A program made the position numbers and the translations under genes. A DNA stretch of 14,520 nucleotides from an uncultured Beijerinckiaceae bacterium (GTDB lineage: Bacteria; Pseudomonadota; Alphaproteobacteria; Rhizobiales; Beijerinckiaceae), in the NCBI GenBank assembly GCA_937863205.1, contig CALMGA010000259.1, forward strand, positions 1 to 14,520. Reading direction: 5' to 3'. A model generated the notes under the pieces. That model did no database searches. It had not been told where the DNA came from and saw only the letters and a program-made list of their open reading frames with translations. This document shows, piece by piece, positions 1-6,310 of this stretch; the first letter of the stretch is position 1, and the number at the start of each line of letters is the position of its first letter.

Positions 1-2
1 CC

Positions 3-1199
3 GCAATGGTTGTCGACTGGCACACCGGCGAGATCCTCGCCCGCGCCGGCAGCGCCGCCTACCGCGATGGCGCGCGCCGGGGCATGATCGACATGACAAC
101 GGCGCTGCGCTCGCCCGGCTCGGCGCTGAAACCCTTCATCTACGGCTTCGCCTTCGACTCGCTCCTCGCCCATCCCGACACCGTGGTGCCGGACGAGCCG
201 ACCCGCTTCGACGATTACGCCCCGCACGATTTCGACGGCAGCTTCCATGGCGACACCACCGTGCGCCGCGCCCTGCAGATGTCGCTCAACCTGCCGGCGG
301 TGATGACCCTGCAGCGCCTGGGGCCGGTCGCCTTCGCCGCGCGCTTTCGCGCCGCCGGCCTGCCGCTGGCCTTCGGCGACGACGCTGCCGCCCCCAGCCT
401 GCCGATGGCGCTCGGCGGCGTCGGGGTGACGCTGGAACGGTTGGTGACCGCCTACGCCGCGCTGGCCGACGGCGGCACGATGAAGCCGCTGGTCGAGCGA
501 TACGGCCGCGCGGCCTCGTCCTCGCCAACTGGAAGGATGCTTGGTGAAAGGGTATTTGGCGACAGGGTACTTGGCGAGACGCTTCTCGGCCGGGCGGCGG
601 CCGATGCGGTCGTGGACATCCTTGCCGGATTGCCGCCGCCCAAGGGGATCGCCAGGGCCGCCGGGGACAGCGCCGGCCGCATCGCCTACAAGACCGGCAC
701 CTCGTTCCGCTTCCGCGACGGCTGGGCGATCGGCTTCGACGACACGCGCGTCATCGGCGTCTGGCTCGGGCGGGCCGATGGCGGCACCTGCGCGGGCTGC
801 GTGGGCACGGCCGCCGCCGGCGTGCTGTTCCACCTGTTCGACCTCGTGGCGCCGCAGCCCTTGGCGCCGCGCGTCCTGGCACCGCTGTTCGCCGGGCCAC
901 CGCCGGCGGCGCTCAAGCGGCTCACGGCGGCGCCCCACCTTGCCGATCCGCCCCGCATCGCCTTTCCCCTCGCCAACTCGCACCTCCTCATCGACGCGGC
1001 GCCGGTCAGGCTAAGTGTCGCGGGCGGGCACAGGCCCTATCGCTGGACGGTGGACGGCCGGGTGCTGCGAGCTTCGCCCTTCGCCCGCGATGCGTCGTGG
1101 CAGCCGGCCGGCGCCGGCTTCGCTACGATCGGCGTCGTCGATGCCGCCGGCCATGGCGACGAGATCCAGGTCCGCATCGTCGAGAACCCGGCTCGCTGA
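3..1199 (+). CDS. pbpC: Penicillin-binding protein 1C, C-terminal part (5' end outside window)
   Basis: This is a bifunctional class A penicillin-binding protein of the PBP1C type, which polymerises and cross-links peptidoglycan on the periplasmic side of the inner membrane. The frame is open to the left edge, so the N-terminal membrane anchor and glycosyltransferase-51 domain lie upstream. Counting from the first in-window Met (base 6), the transpeptidase motifs are all intact: SxxK with nucleophile Ser39 and Lys42 in a 'RSPGSALKPF' context, SLN at 94-96, and KTGTS at 230-234 followed by 'RFRDGWAIGF', which is typical of PBP1C. Residues about 310-395 resemble the BiPBP_C domain that ends this family. 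Between the SLN and KTGTS motifs lies an unusual run of four near-identical five-residue units (534-593). The stop at 1197-1199 is followed by non-coding repeat DNA, so this appears to end its transcription unit. The family call is firm; the symbol follows family usage. Confidence 0.93.
   Translation, partial: AMVVDWHTGEILARAGSAAYRDGARRGMIDMTTALRSPGSALKPFIYGFAFDSLLAHPDTVVPDEPTRFDDYAPHDFDGSFHGDTTVRRALQMSLNLPAVMTLQRLGPVAFAARFRAAGLPLAFGDDAAAPSLPMALGGVGVTLERLVTAYAALADGGTMKPLVERYGRAASSSPTGRMLGERVFGDRVLGETLLGRAAADAVVDILAGLPPPKGIARAAGDSAGRIAYKTGTSFRFRDGWAIGFDDTRVIGVWLGRADGGTCAGCVGTAAAGVLFHLFDLVAPQPLAPRVLAPLFAGPPPAALKRLTAAPHLADPPRIAFPLANSHLLIDAAPVRLSVAGGHRPYRWTVDGRVLRASPFARDASWQPAGAGFATIGVVDAAGHGDEIQVRIVENPAR
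534..593 (+). repeat. Four 15-bp tandem units inside pbpC
   Basis: Four in-frame units of 15 bp encode RMLGE, RVFGD, RVLGE and TLLGR. Units 2 and 3 share AGGGTA.TTGGCGA and differ at few positions. They fall in the loop between the SLN and KTGTS motifs of the transpeptidase, a part of the family that varies in length, so the expansion probably does not harm the active site. Confidence 0.6.
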
Positions 1200-1200
1200 A

Positions 1201-1382
1201 GCGTCGGTCCGACGCGTGCGCAGCGGTCTTCAAGTGAACTCGCTGCGGGACGAGACATCGAAGCATCCGCTGGCCTAAGAGCATCGGACCGAAAAGTGCG
1301 CAGCGGTTTTCGGACAAATCCGATGCGACACAACAGGTTAGAGCATCAGACCGGACTCGGTTCAGGGTTCGATGCTCTAAGA
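1201..1382. repeat. Intergenic palindromic repeats of rhizobial type
   Basis: Two related elements fill the space after pbpC. The better one (1278-1382) has two hairpins. In the first, GCATCGGACCGAAAA (1281-1295) faces TTTTCGGACAAATCCGATGC (1307-1326). In the second, TTAGAGCATC (1338-1347) pairs perfectly with GATGCTCTAA (1371-1380). A degenerate direct copy of the first half sits at 1201-1231 and matches 1281-1311 at 25 of 31 positions. A third relative lies at 7838-7866 in inverse orientation. Elements of this look ('GCATC..CCGAAAA..TTTTCGG..GATGC') are common in intergenic DNA of Rhizobiales. There is no T-run, so a role as an intrinsic terminator is doubtful. Confidence 0.75.
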
Positions 1383-1578
1383 GCGCCGCGAGATCAGCGC
1401 CGGCCTGTCCGGCCGGCTGTCGCTTGGGCAGGAGCGCCGGTCCACGGTCGCCGCATCCCGTCGCGCTGCTGCCGAAGGTTACACGTCCCATGAAATAAAT
1501 ATTGTCGTATCTTTCGTAACGCGAGCGGCGCCCTCGCCGAATAGTGACTTGCAAGACATCGCAAAGCATTCGCAAAGC

Positions 1579-1584
1579 AAAGGA
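1579..1584 (+). promoter_or_regulatory. Ribosome-binding site for the small secreted protein
   Basis: AAAGGA lies nine bases before the ATG at 1594, at a normal Shine-Dalgarno distance. This is the main support, with the signal peptide, that the short reading frame behind it is translated. Confidence 0.5.
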
Positions 1585-1593
1585 TAAAGTATC

Positions 1594-1815
1594 ATGCGCA
1601 GCCTCGTCCCTGTTGCCTTCCTTTTCGGCGCCTTCGCCGCTCCCGTCTCGGCGCAGCCGCACCGCCATGCCGCAAGGCATTCGGCGGCCTCGTTCCAGGC
1701 CCTCACCCCGACCGGATTCCGTGATCGCGAGCCCGCCGTCTCGCGCGCTGCCCTCGCCGCGCCGACCTCCGACGCCGGGTATCCCTGCATTTGGGGATCC
1801 CTTGGCCGCTGCTGA
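1594..1815 (+). CDS. Small secreted protein, family not recognised
   Basis: I do not recognise this 73-residue protein. Residues 1-20 look like a classical Sec signal peptide: Arg2, a hydrophobic core, then 'PVSA' before a likely cleavage at Ala20/Gln21. The predicted mature part of about 53 residues starts His-rich (QPHRHAARHS), is rich in Ala, Ser, Pro and Arg, and ends with two cysteines, Cys65 and Cys73, framing a short CIWGSLGRC tail that could close as a disulfide loop. The start has a good ribosome-binding site. The gene stands alone in a gene-poor region, with an AT-rich patch about 90 bp upstream (1491-1520). The frame could also be the N-terminal remnant of a longer gene, because the DNA after the stop looks degraded. 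Existence is moderately likely; function is unknown. Confidence 0.45.
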   Translation: MRSLVPVAFLFGAFAAPVSAQPHRHAARHSAASFQALTPTGFRDREPAVSRAALAAPTSDAGYPCIWGSLGRC

Positions 1816-2029
1816 CCAGGAGCGGTCGGGAGGGTCGAGGCTGGCGCGGGATCGCCGTTCTGACGCCGTCGGCCGTCTCCGCCGCGCGATCGATGCTCGC
1901 TCGGCATCGGCCACCCAGGCAGCGCCTTCCGCGCCGACCTCAGGTGCAGTCGACAGCCGGACGTGCACGCATGATCCCGGATGCAAAACGACGCAGATCG
2001 GAGGCAACGGAGCGCGAGACAGCTATCAT

Positions 2030-2060
2030 TTGACAAGAAAACTGCCGCTGCAATTGTAAT
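2030..2060 (+). promoter_or_regulatory. Possible sigma-70-type promoter
   Basis: A consensus -35 box TTGACA (2030-2035) is followed after 17-19 bases by weak -10 candidates within ATTGTAAT (2053-2060). It lies upstream of the short frame at 2083 and about 450 bp before the transferase gene. The -35 match is exact, but the -10 is poor, so this is tentative. Confidence 0.3.
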
Positions 2061-2082
2061 CCGTCTCTACTGCGATGATTTG

Positions 2083-2301
2083 ATGAGCGTATGGGACATA
2101 GAGAGCGTCTTCGCGTCGTTGCTATCCCCGGGCGTGATTGCGTTTGCGATGGAAAAGCTCGCGCTCTACCTCGATGCGCTGTTAGACCATTTCAAAGGTT
2201 TGCAAGGCGGCTGTTCCGGTTTATTGCTAGGACACTTGCGGGATCATGGATCGTCAGGGCGCTGGAGACGTTCGATACCGATGATCGCGCAGCCGCGATG
2301 A
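2083..2301 (+). CDS. Doubtful short ORF, 72 residues
   Basis: This frame begins MSVWDIESVF and continues with an amphipathic to hydrophobic stretch (about residues 8-38, including 'AFAMEKLALYLDALLDHF') before turning into Arg/Ser-rich sequence of low quality. The first half reads like real protein and the local base composition is less GC-rich than the flanks. There is no Shine-Dalgarno sequence before the ATG and I recognise no family. It could be the start of a gene frameshifted around 2230, or chance. It is listed so that the region is not left blank. Confidence 0.2.
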   Translation: MSVWDIESVFASLLSPGVIAFAMEKLALYLDALLDHFKGLQGGCSGLLLGHLRDHGSSGRWRRSIPMIAQPR

Positions 2302-2522
2302 GGTTGAGGATGATCGGCGACCGCGCTGCGATCTGCTGAGCCCGGTCGCGAAGGCAAGTCGCAGACGGCAATATTCGGCGATCGGCGGCCGTGACCCGCA
2401 CGGGTCTATACCGCGGCTTGACGACGATGACCAAGATTGTGGAAACCGTGTTCACCGACAGGGTGGGCCGAGCCTGAGTGTCCAAACCGAGTGTCATTGA
2501 GGTTTCACGTACATCCGCGTCG

Positions 2523-3311
2523 ATGCCCTCCATGCTGAGGCCTTCCAGGCCGGTGAACGGGAGTTGCGGCATCGCCGTCATGGCCAAGGCGTCGAAAGCC
2601 GGGCTCACGAAAACGCGTCTTGCCCCGTGCATCGGCATGGGCGAGGCGGCTCGCCTCAACACCGCCTTCCTCCGGGACGCGGCGGCCAACGTCGTTCGCG
2701 CCGGCCAGATCCTGCGCGAATCGCTTGAAGCTCCCGATGATGCCTCCCTCCACGGCTACATGGCCTACGGTCCCCCCGGCGAGGGCGGCTTCTTCGACTT
2801 CCTTCCCGATGGCATCGGCCTGATCGAGGCTTGGCAGGCAAGCTTCGGGGACACGCTGATGCAGGCCTTCGCCGGCCTGCTCGACCGCGGACATGCTGGC
2901 GCCTGCCTCATCAACGCCGACAGCCCGACGCTGCCGCCCGCGCTGCTCGCCGAAGCGGCACGCATGCTCCTCGCGCCGGGTGAACGCGTCGTGCTCGGCC
3001 CCTCGACCGATGGCGGCTACTACCTGATCGGCGCCAGGCGTCTCCATGCCGATCTGTTCGAGGGCATCAGCTGGAGCACGGCCGCCGTGTTCGAGCAGAC
3101 CCTGGACCGGGCTGCGCGGATTGGGCTCGACGTTTGCGTGCTGCCGGTCTGGTACGATGTGGACGACGCCGCCTCGCTGGACACCCTGCGCGCCGAGCTT
3201 TTCGATGGCATGCCGTTCGGGGCGCCGGACCTTCGAGGGGGCGAAGCGCGGCACACCCGCGAAATGCTCGCCGCCATCGACGGGGCCCGCCAGCCGGCGG
3301 CCGTCCCATGA
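2523..3311 (+). CDS. TIGR04282/DUF2064 family transferase
   Basis: The product belongs to the TIGR04282/DUF2064 family, a GT-A-fold nucleotidyl- or glycosyltransferase-like group often found beside radical SAM genes and named in databases for arsenosugar biosynthesis. With Met at 2523 it has 262 residues. The N-terminal nucleotide-binding signature 'AVMAKASKAGLTKTRL' is at about 18-33, 'ADSPTLP' (metal and substrate region) at 132-138, 'STDGGYYLIG' at 161-170 and 'WYDVDD' at 210-215. It has no signal peptide or membrane segment, so it is cytosolic. The start is uncertain: a GTG at 2478 and an ATG at 2532 are also in frame, none has a strong ribosome-binding site, and the conserved domain begins only about 16 residues after 2523. 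It is first in a four-gene same-strand block, 164 bp ahead of the radical SAM gene. The family is confident; the substrate is unknown. Confidence 0.85.
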   Translation: MPSMLRPSRPVNGSCGIAVMAKASKAGLTKTRLAPCIGMGEAARLNTAFLRDAAANVVRAGQILRESLEAPDDASLHGYMAYGPPGEGGFFDFLPDGIGLIEAWQASFGDTLMQAFAGLLDRGHAGACLINADSPTLPPALLAEAARMLLAPGERVVLGPSTDGGYYLIGARRLHADLFEGISWSTAAVFEQTLDRAARIGLDVCVLPVWYDVDDAASLDTLRAELFDGMPFGAPDLRGGEARHTREMLAAIDGARQPAAVP

Positions 3312-3416
3312 GAAACCGTGCACACCCCGGCCTGCCGCTTGCAGGGCGCGCCACGCCATCTTTCCCGCGCTACCCCGGCGGCGCGGGCGCCCAAACCACG
3401 ACACTTCCCGCCCTCG

Positions 3417-3439
3417 CCTCGGAAACGCAGGTTTCGAGG
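3417..3439 (+). promoter_or_regulatory. Hairpin ahead of the radical SAM gene
   Basis: CCTCGGAAAC (3417-3426) and GTTTCGAGG (3431-3439) can pair over nine base pairs with one bulged G and a four-base GCAG loop. The hairpin ends about 37 bases before the radical SAM start. There is no T-run, so it is more likely an mRNA processing, stability or leader element than a terminator, if it has a role at all. Confidence 0.35.
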
Positions 3440-3475
3440 TAACATTTCACCGCCGCAGGGCGAAAAAGGATGGAT

Positions 3476-4537
3476 ATGGAGACCTCAACGACACTTCCCG
3501 ATCCGCGCCGCTATTTCGAAAGCGTCACGCCTCGGCGCGGACCGCAGGTGCAGCGCGGCCCGGTCTGCCTCTACCTGGAGGTGACGAACCGCTGCAACCT
3601 GTTGTGCACCACCTGCCCGCGCACCTACGTCGAGCTGGAGCCGCCGGCCGACATGTCGTGGGAGCTGTTCACGTCGATCGTCGACCAGTCGCCCGACATC
3701 AAGCGCGCGGTTCTGCACGGCGTCGGTGAGCCGATGCTGGTGAAGAATCTGCCGCAGATGGTCCGCTACCTGAAGGATCGAGGCGTTTACACGCTTTTCA
3801 ACACCAACGGCACGCTGCTCACCGAGCGCAACGGCCGGGCGATGATCGAGGCCGGGCTCGACGAGCTGCGGGTCTCGCTGGACGCTTCCAACCCGACCTC
3901 CTACCTCGCCGTGCGCGGCAAGAACTACTTCCATCGCATCCTCCACAACGTCCGGCGCTTCCGCGAGATCCAGGACAAGGAGGGCCACGCGCTGCCCCGC
4001 GTGTCGGCTTGGCTGACCGGCCTCAAGGAGACCATCGACGAGCTGCCCGACTTCGTCCGCGTCGCCGCCGACATCGGCGTCAAGGAGGTCTACCTGCAGC
4101 GCCTCGTTTTCTTTGAAGAGGACGCCAACGGCCTCGCCCGCCCCGATCAGGCTCTCTACGAGCAGCTCGACTCGACCGAAAGCGTCCGCATCGGCGAGGC
4201 CGAGGAGCTTGCCGCCTCGCTCGGCATGACCTTCAGCGCGTCGGGTGCGGCTTCCGAGCCCGGCATGAGCCTGAAGCGGTCCGACAGCTCCTCGCCGTGG
4301 TCGCTGTGCCGGCGCCCGTGGAGCGTGATGTACTTCACCGCCAACGGCCGCTCGCTGCCCTGCTGCATCGCCCCCTTTTCGCAGCGCGGCTACGAGAACT
4401 ACACGCTCGGCGATGCTTCGCAGCAGAGCCTGCGCGACATCTGGAACGGTGACGCCTACGCCGATTTCCGGGACGCTCTTATCTCCGATGCGCCACCCAA
4501 GGCCTGCGCGAGCTGCGGCCTGCGCTGGAGCCTGTAG
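3476..4537 (+). CDS. Radical SAM protein with C-terminal SPASM-type domain
   Basis: This is a 353-residue radical SAM enzyme that should cleave S-adenosylmethionine at a [4Fe-4S] cluster to start radical chemistry on an unknown substrate. The CxxxCxxC motif is Cys40, Cys44 and Cys47 in 'NRCNLLCTTCPRT'. The SAM-contacting region 'GVGEPMLVKNL' and 'FNTNGTLL' follow. The C-terminal region has a SPASM/twitch-like cysteine set: Cys278 ('LCRRPW'), Cys296-Cys297 ('LPCC') and Cys344/Cys347 ('CASC'), with the usual 'LGD...SLRDIWNG' between them. This is enough for one auxiliary cluster rather than two. ATG 3476 was preferred over ATG 3470 because AAAAAGGA (3463-3470) overlaps the earlier codon but lies five bases before the later one. 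The neighbours are two transferases and a nucleoside phosphorylase, so a sugar or nucleoside-derived substrate is plausible. No peptide substrate gene is seen nearby. Confidence 0.92.
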   Translation: METSTTLPDPRRYFESVTPRRGPQVQRGPVCLYLEVTNRCNLLCTTCPRTYVELEPPADMSWELFTSIVDQSPDIKRAVLHGVGEPMLVKNLPQMVRYLKDRGVYTLFNTNGTLLTERNGRAMIEAGLDELRVSLDASNPTSYLAVRGKNYFHRILHNVRRFREIQDKEGHALPRVSAWLTGLKETIDELPDFVRVAADIGVKEVYLQRLVFFEEDANGLARPDQALYEQLDSTESVRIGEAEELAASLGMTFSASGAASEPGMSLKRSDSSSPWSLCRRPWSVMYFTANGRSLPCCIAPFSQRGYENYTLGDASQQSLRDIWNGDAYADFRDALISDAPPKACASCGLRWSL

Positions 4538-4563
4538 GTTGGGGTTGGCCGGAGCCTCCTGAG

Positions 4564-5256
4564 TTGCCGCGACCCGTTGTTCTCGCCATTCCGACGCTGA
4601 ACGAGGCGGCTTCGATCGGCCCCCTGCTCGCCTGCGTTCCGCGCGGTGGCGTCAGCGAGATCGTGGTTGCGGACGGCGGCAGCACGGACGGCACGCAGGA
4701 AGCGGCGGCCCAAGCCGGTGCCCGCGTCCTCGACGCCGGACGGGGCTACGGCCGCGCCTGCTTCAAGGCGGCGGAAAGCGCGCCGGCCGATGCCGTGATG
4801 GTGTTCATGGACGGCGACGGCGCCGACGACCCCGCCCTCATCCCCGATCTCACGGCGCCGATCCTGTCGGGATCCCATGATTTCGTGATCGGCTCGCGCA
4901 CGCGCGGCATCCGCGAAGCGGGCAGCATGGGATGGCATCAGGTCGCCGCCGGTCACCTCATCGGCGCGATGGTGGGCACCCTATATAAGGTCCGCTACAC
5001 CGACATGTGCGCCTTCCGCGCGATCGGGCGCGACACCCTGCTGCAGCTCGGCATGCGCGAGATGACCTACGGTTGGAACCTCGAAATGCAGATGCGGGCG
5101 GCGCGCAAGGGATTGCGCATCCTTGAGCTGCCGGTGACCTGTCGATGCCGGACGGGCGGCGTGTCCAAGGTCGCCGGCACCGTCCGGGGCACGGTGAGGG
5201 CGGGCACGCGCATTGCGGCGACGTTCGCGCGAACGGCGATGGAGAACCGTGGATGA
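4564..5256 (+). CDS. Family 2 glycosyltransferase (DPM1-like, soluble)
   Basis: A GT-A-fold family 2 glycosyltransferase of 230 residues that should transfer a sugar from a nucleotide-sugar donor. Its motifs are 'AIPTLNEAASIG' at the N-terminus (about 8-19), 'DGGSTDGT' at 37-44, the metal-binding acidic motif 'DGDGADDP' at 83-90, 'GSRTRG' at 110-115, and 'GWNLEMQM' at 170-177, where dolichyl-phosphate-mannose-synthase-like enzymes keep a similar pattern. No transmembrane segment follows the catalytic domain, so it is probably cytosolic. The start is TTG at 4564, chosen because GGAG (4551-4554) lies nine bases upstream and there is no earlier in-frame start. It begins 26 bp after the radical SAM stop, and its stop overlaps the next start by four bases (ATGA), so the genes are very likely co-transcribed and translationally coupled. 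The acceptor is unknown. Confidence 0.9.
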   Translation: MPRPVVLAIPTLNEAASIGPLLACVPRGGVSEIVVADGGSTDGTQEAAAQAGARVLDAGRGYGRACFKAAESAPADAVMVFMDGDGADDPALIPDLTAPILSGSHDFVIGSRTRGIREAGSMGWHQVAAGHLIGAMVGTLYKVRYTDMCAFRAIGRDTLLQLGMREMTYGWNLEMQMRAARKGLRILELPVTCRCRTGGVSKVAGTVRGTVRAGTRIAATFARTAMENRG

Positions 5257-6104
5257 GTGCTTCGGGTGCGGTCGACGAGAGCATCCCCCTGCTCGGGCGC
5301 GACGACTTCGAGGAGCCGTCGCTGTTTCGCCCCGAGGTCACGTTGCGCGAAGCGCGGCGGCAGAACAAGCTCCGCTCCGGGCCGGTGCCGCCCGTCTGCA
5401 TCCTCGACCCCGATGGCGATCTGGTCGAATATGCCCGCACCGAGTTCAACGCCACCGTTTCGCGCGATTGGGGCTGCTTCCACACGCGGATGTGGGAATG
5501 GGAGGCTCACGGGTCGCGCTGGGGCGTGATCGGGCATGCCGTGGGCGCTTCCTTCGCGGTGCTGTGCGCCGAGCAGGCCTTCGCATCGGGCTGCGAGGTG
5601 CTCGTCAGCATCACCTCGGCCGGGCAGCTTCGCGCGGTTGGCGAAACGCCCTACCACGTGGTGATCGAGCGGGCGCTGCGCGACGAGGGCACGAGCTACC
5701 ACTACCTGCCGCCCTCGACCTGGGCCGAGGCCGACCCGGCCCTGCTCGCCCTCGTGCAGCGCAGCTTCGCGCCGCTCGCCCAAGGGACCCACCACGAAAT
5801 CCACCGGGGCGCGAGCTGGACCACCGATGCGCCCTATCGGGAAACCGAACGGGCGATCGCCGCGCGGATCGCCGCCGGTGCGGTGGTGGTGGAAATGGAG
5901 GCGGCGGCGCTTTACGCCTTTTCCCAGGCCACCGGCCATCCCGTGCTCTGCCTGGCCCACGTCACCAACAGTCTCGATCGCACCGACAACAACTTCGAGA
6001 AGGGCTTGTACAACGGCGCCCGGGCCTCGCTCGACCTCGTGGAAGCCTTCGTCGGCGCGTGGCTTCCACGCGAAGCGGTGGTGCGCGAGGCCATGATCAC
6101 CTGA
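5253..6104 (+). CDS. Nucleoside phosphorylase (PNP/UDP family)
   Basis: A 283-residue member of the purine/uridine phosphorylase superfamily, which cleaves a nucleoside N-glycosidic bond with phosphate to give a free base and a sugar 1-phosphate. The family core is visible: 'WGVIGHAVGASFA' (90-102), 'ITSAGQL' (120-126, phosphate/base pocket), 'GASWTTDAPYRET' (187-199) and the hallmark 'VEMEAAALYAFS' (213-224), whose Met and Glu contact the ribose in characterised enzymes. The first ~75 residues form a longer N-terminal part than the compact ~250-residue uridine phosphorylases have. ATG 5253 overlaps the glycosyltransferase stop, and GGAG (5241-5244) lies eight bases before it. Its coupling to the radical SAM/glycosyltransferase genes suggests a dedicated pathway role rather than general salvage. 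The actual substrate cannot be read from sequence. Confidence 0.9.
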   Translation: MSASGAVDESIPLLGRDDFEEPSLFRPEVTLREARRQNKLRSGPVPPVCILDPDGDLVEYARTEFNATVSRDWGCFHTRMWEWEAHGSRWGVIGHAVGASFAVLCAEQAFASGCEVLVSITSAGQLRAVGETPYHVVIERALRDEGTSYHYLPPSTWAEADPALLALVQRSFAPLAQGTHHEIHRGASWTTDAPYRETERAIAARIAAGAVVVEMEAAALYAFSQATGHPVLCLAHVTNSLDRTDNNFEKGLYNGARASLDLVEAFVGAWLPREAVVREAMIT

Positions 6105-6116
6105 CGATCACCTGAC
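6095..6116 (+). repeat. 11-bp tandem duplication across a stop codon
   Basis: GATCACCTGAC occurs twice back to back (6095-6105 and 6106-6116). The first copy contains the phosphorylase stop codon at 6102-6104. It looks like a small slippage duplication. Confidence 0.7.
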
Positions 6117-6310
6117 GCGGCTACCCGATGCGGAGGTCGCAGCCGACGACCCGACGCTGCGGCGCTCCCGGCACCGGTTTGATCCGGCTCGCCGCCGGCC
6201 CGATCTCCGCGACCCGTGGTTCGGCCGGCTTGACTTGTCGGGGACGGCGCGATCTCATCCGAACCGTTGGATCACGGGTGATCAGGCGTACAACTCCGGC
6301 GCGCAAGCAG

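Larger units (their letters stand above)
1816..2522. other. Gene-poor stretch with no confident coding region
   Basis: No open frame here shows a recognisable domain or clear coding character on either strand. The minus-strand frames between 1123 and 2036 are rich in Arg, Ala and Ser, as GC-rich non-coding DNA usually reads. From about 2020 the DNA becomes less GC-rich. It contains a perfect TTGACA (2030-2035) and a short plus-strand frame with a more natural hydrophobic composition (2083-2301), listed separately. The stretch may be regulatory DNA, decayed genes, or both. Confidence 0.5.

Noticed and set aside
1338..1380. Intrinsic terminator for pbpC
   Set aside because: The ten-base-pair stem is perfect, but its arms are 23 bases apart, no T-run follows, and the sequence belongs to a repeat found elsewhere in the window.
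1123..2007. 294-residue minus-strand open frame
   Set aside because: It overlaps the end of pbpC and reads as Arg/Ala/Ser-rich low-quality sequence with no domain, as expected of an antisense frame in GC-rich DNA.
2523..6104. Calling the cluster arsenosugar biosynthesis outright
   Set aside because: Only the TIGR04282 family name points there. No ArsM methyltransferase, no ArsS-type radical SAM protein and no ars regulator are in the window, and the radical SAM enzyme has a SPASM-type end.
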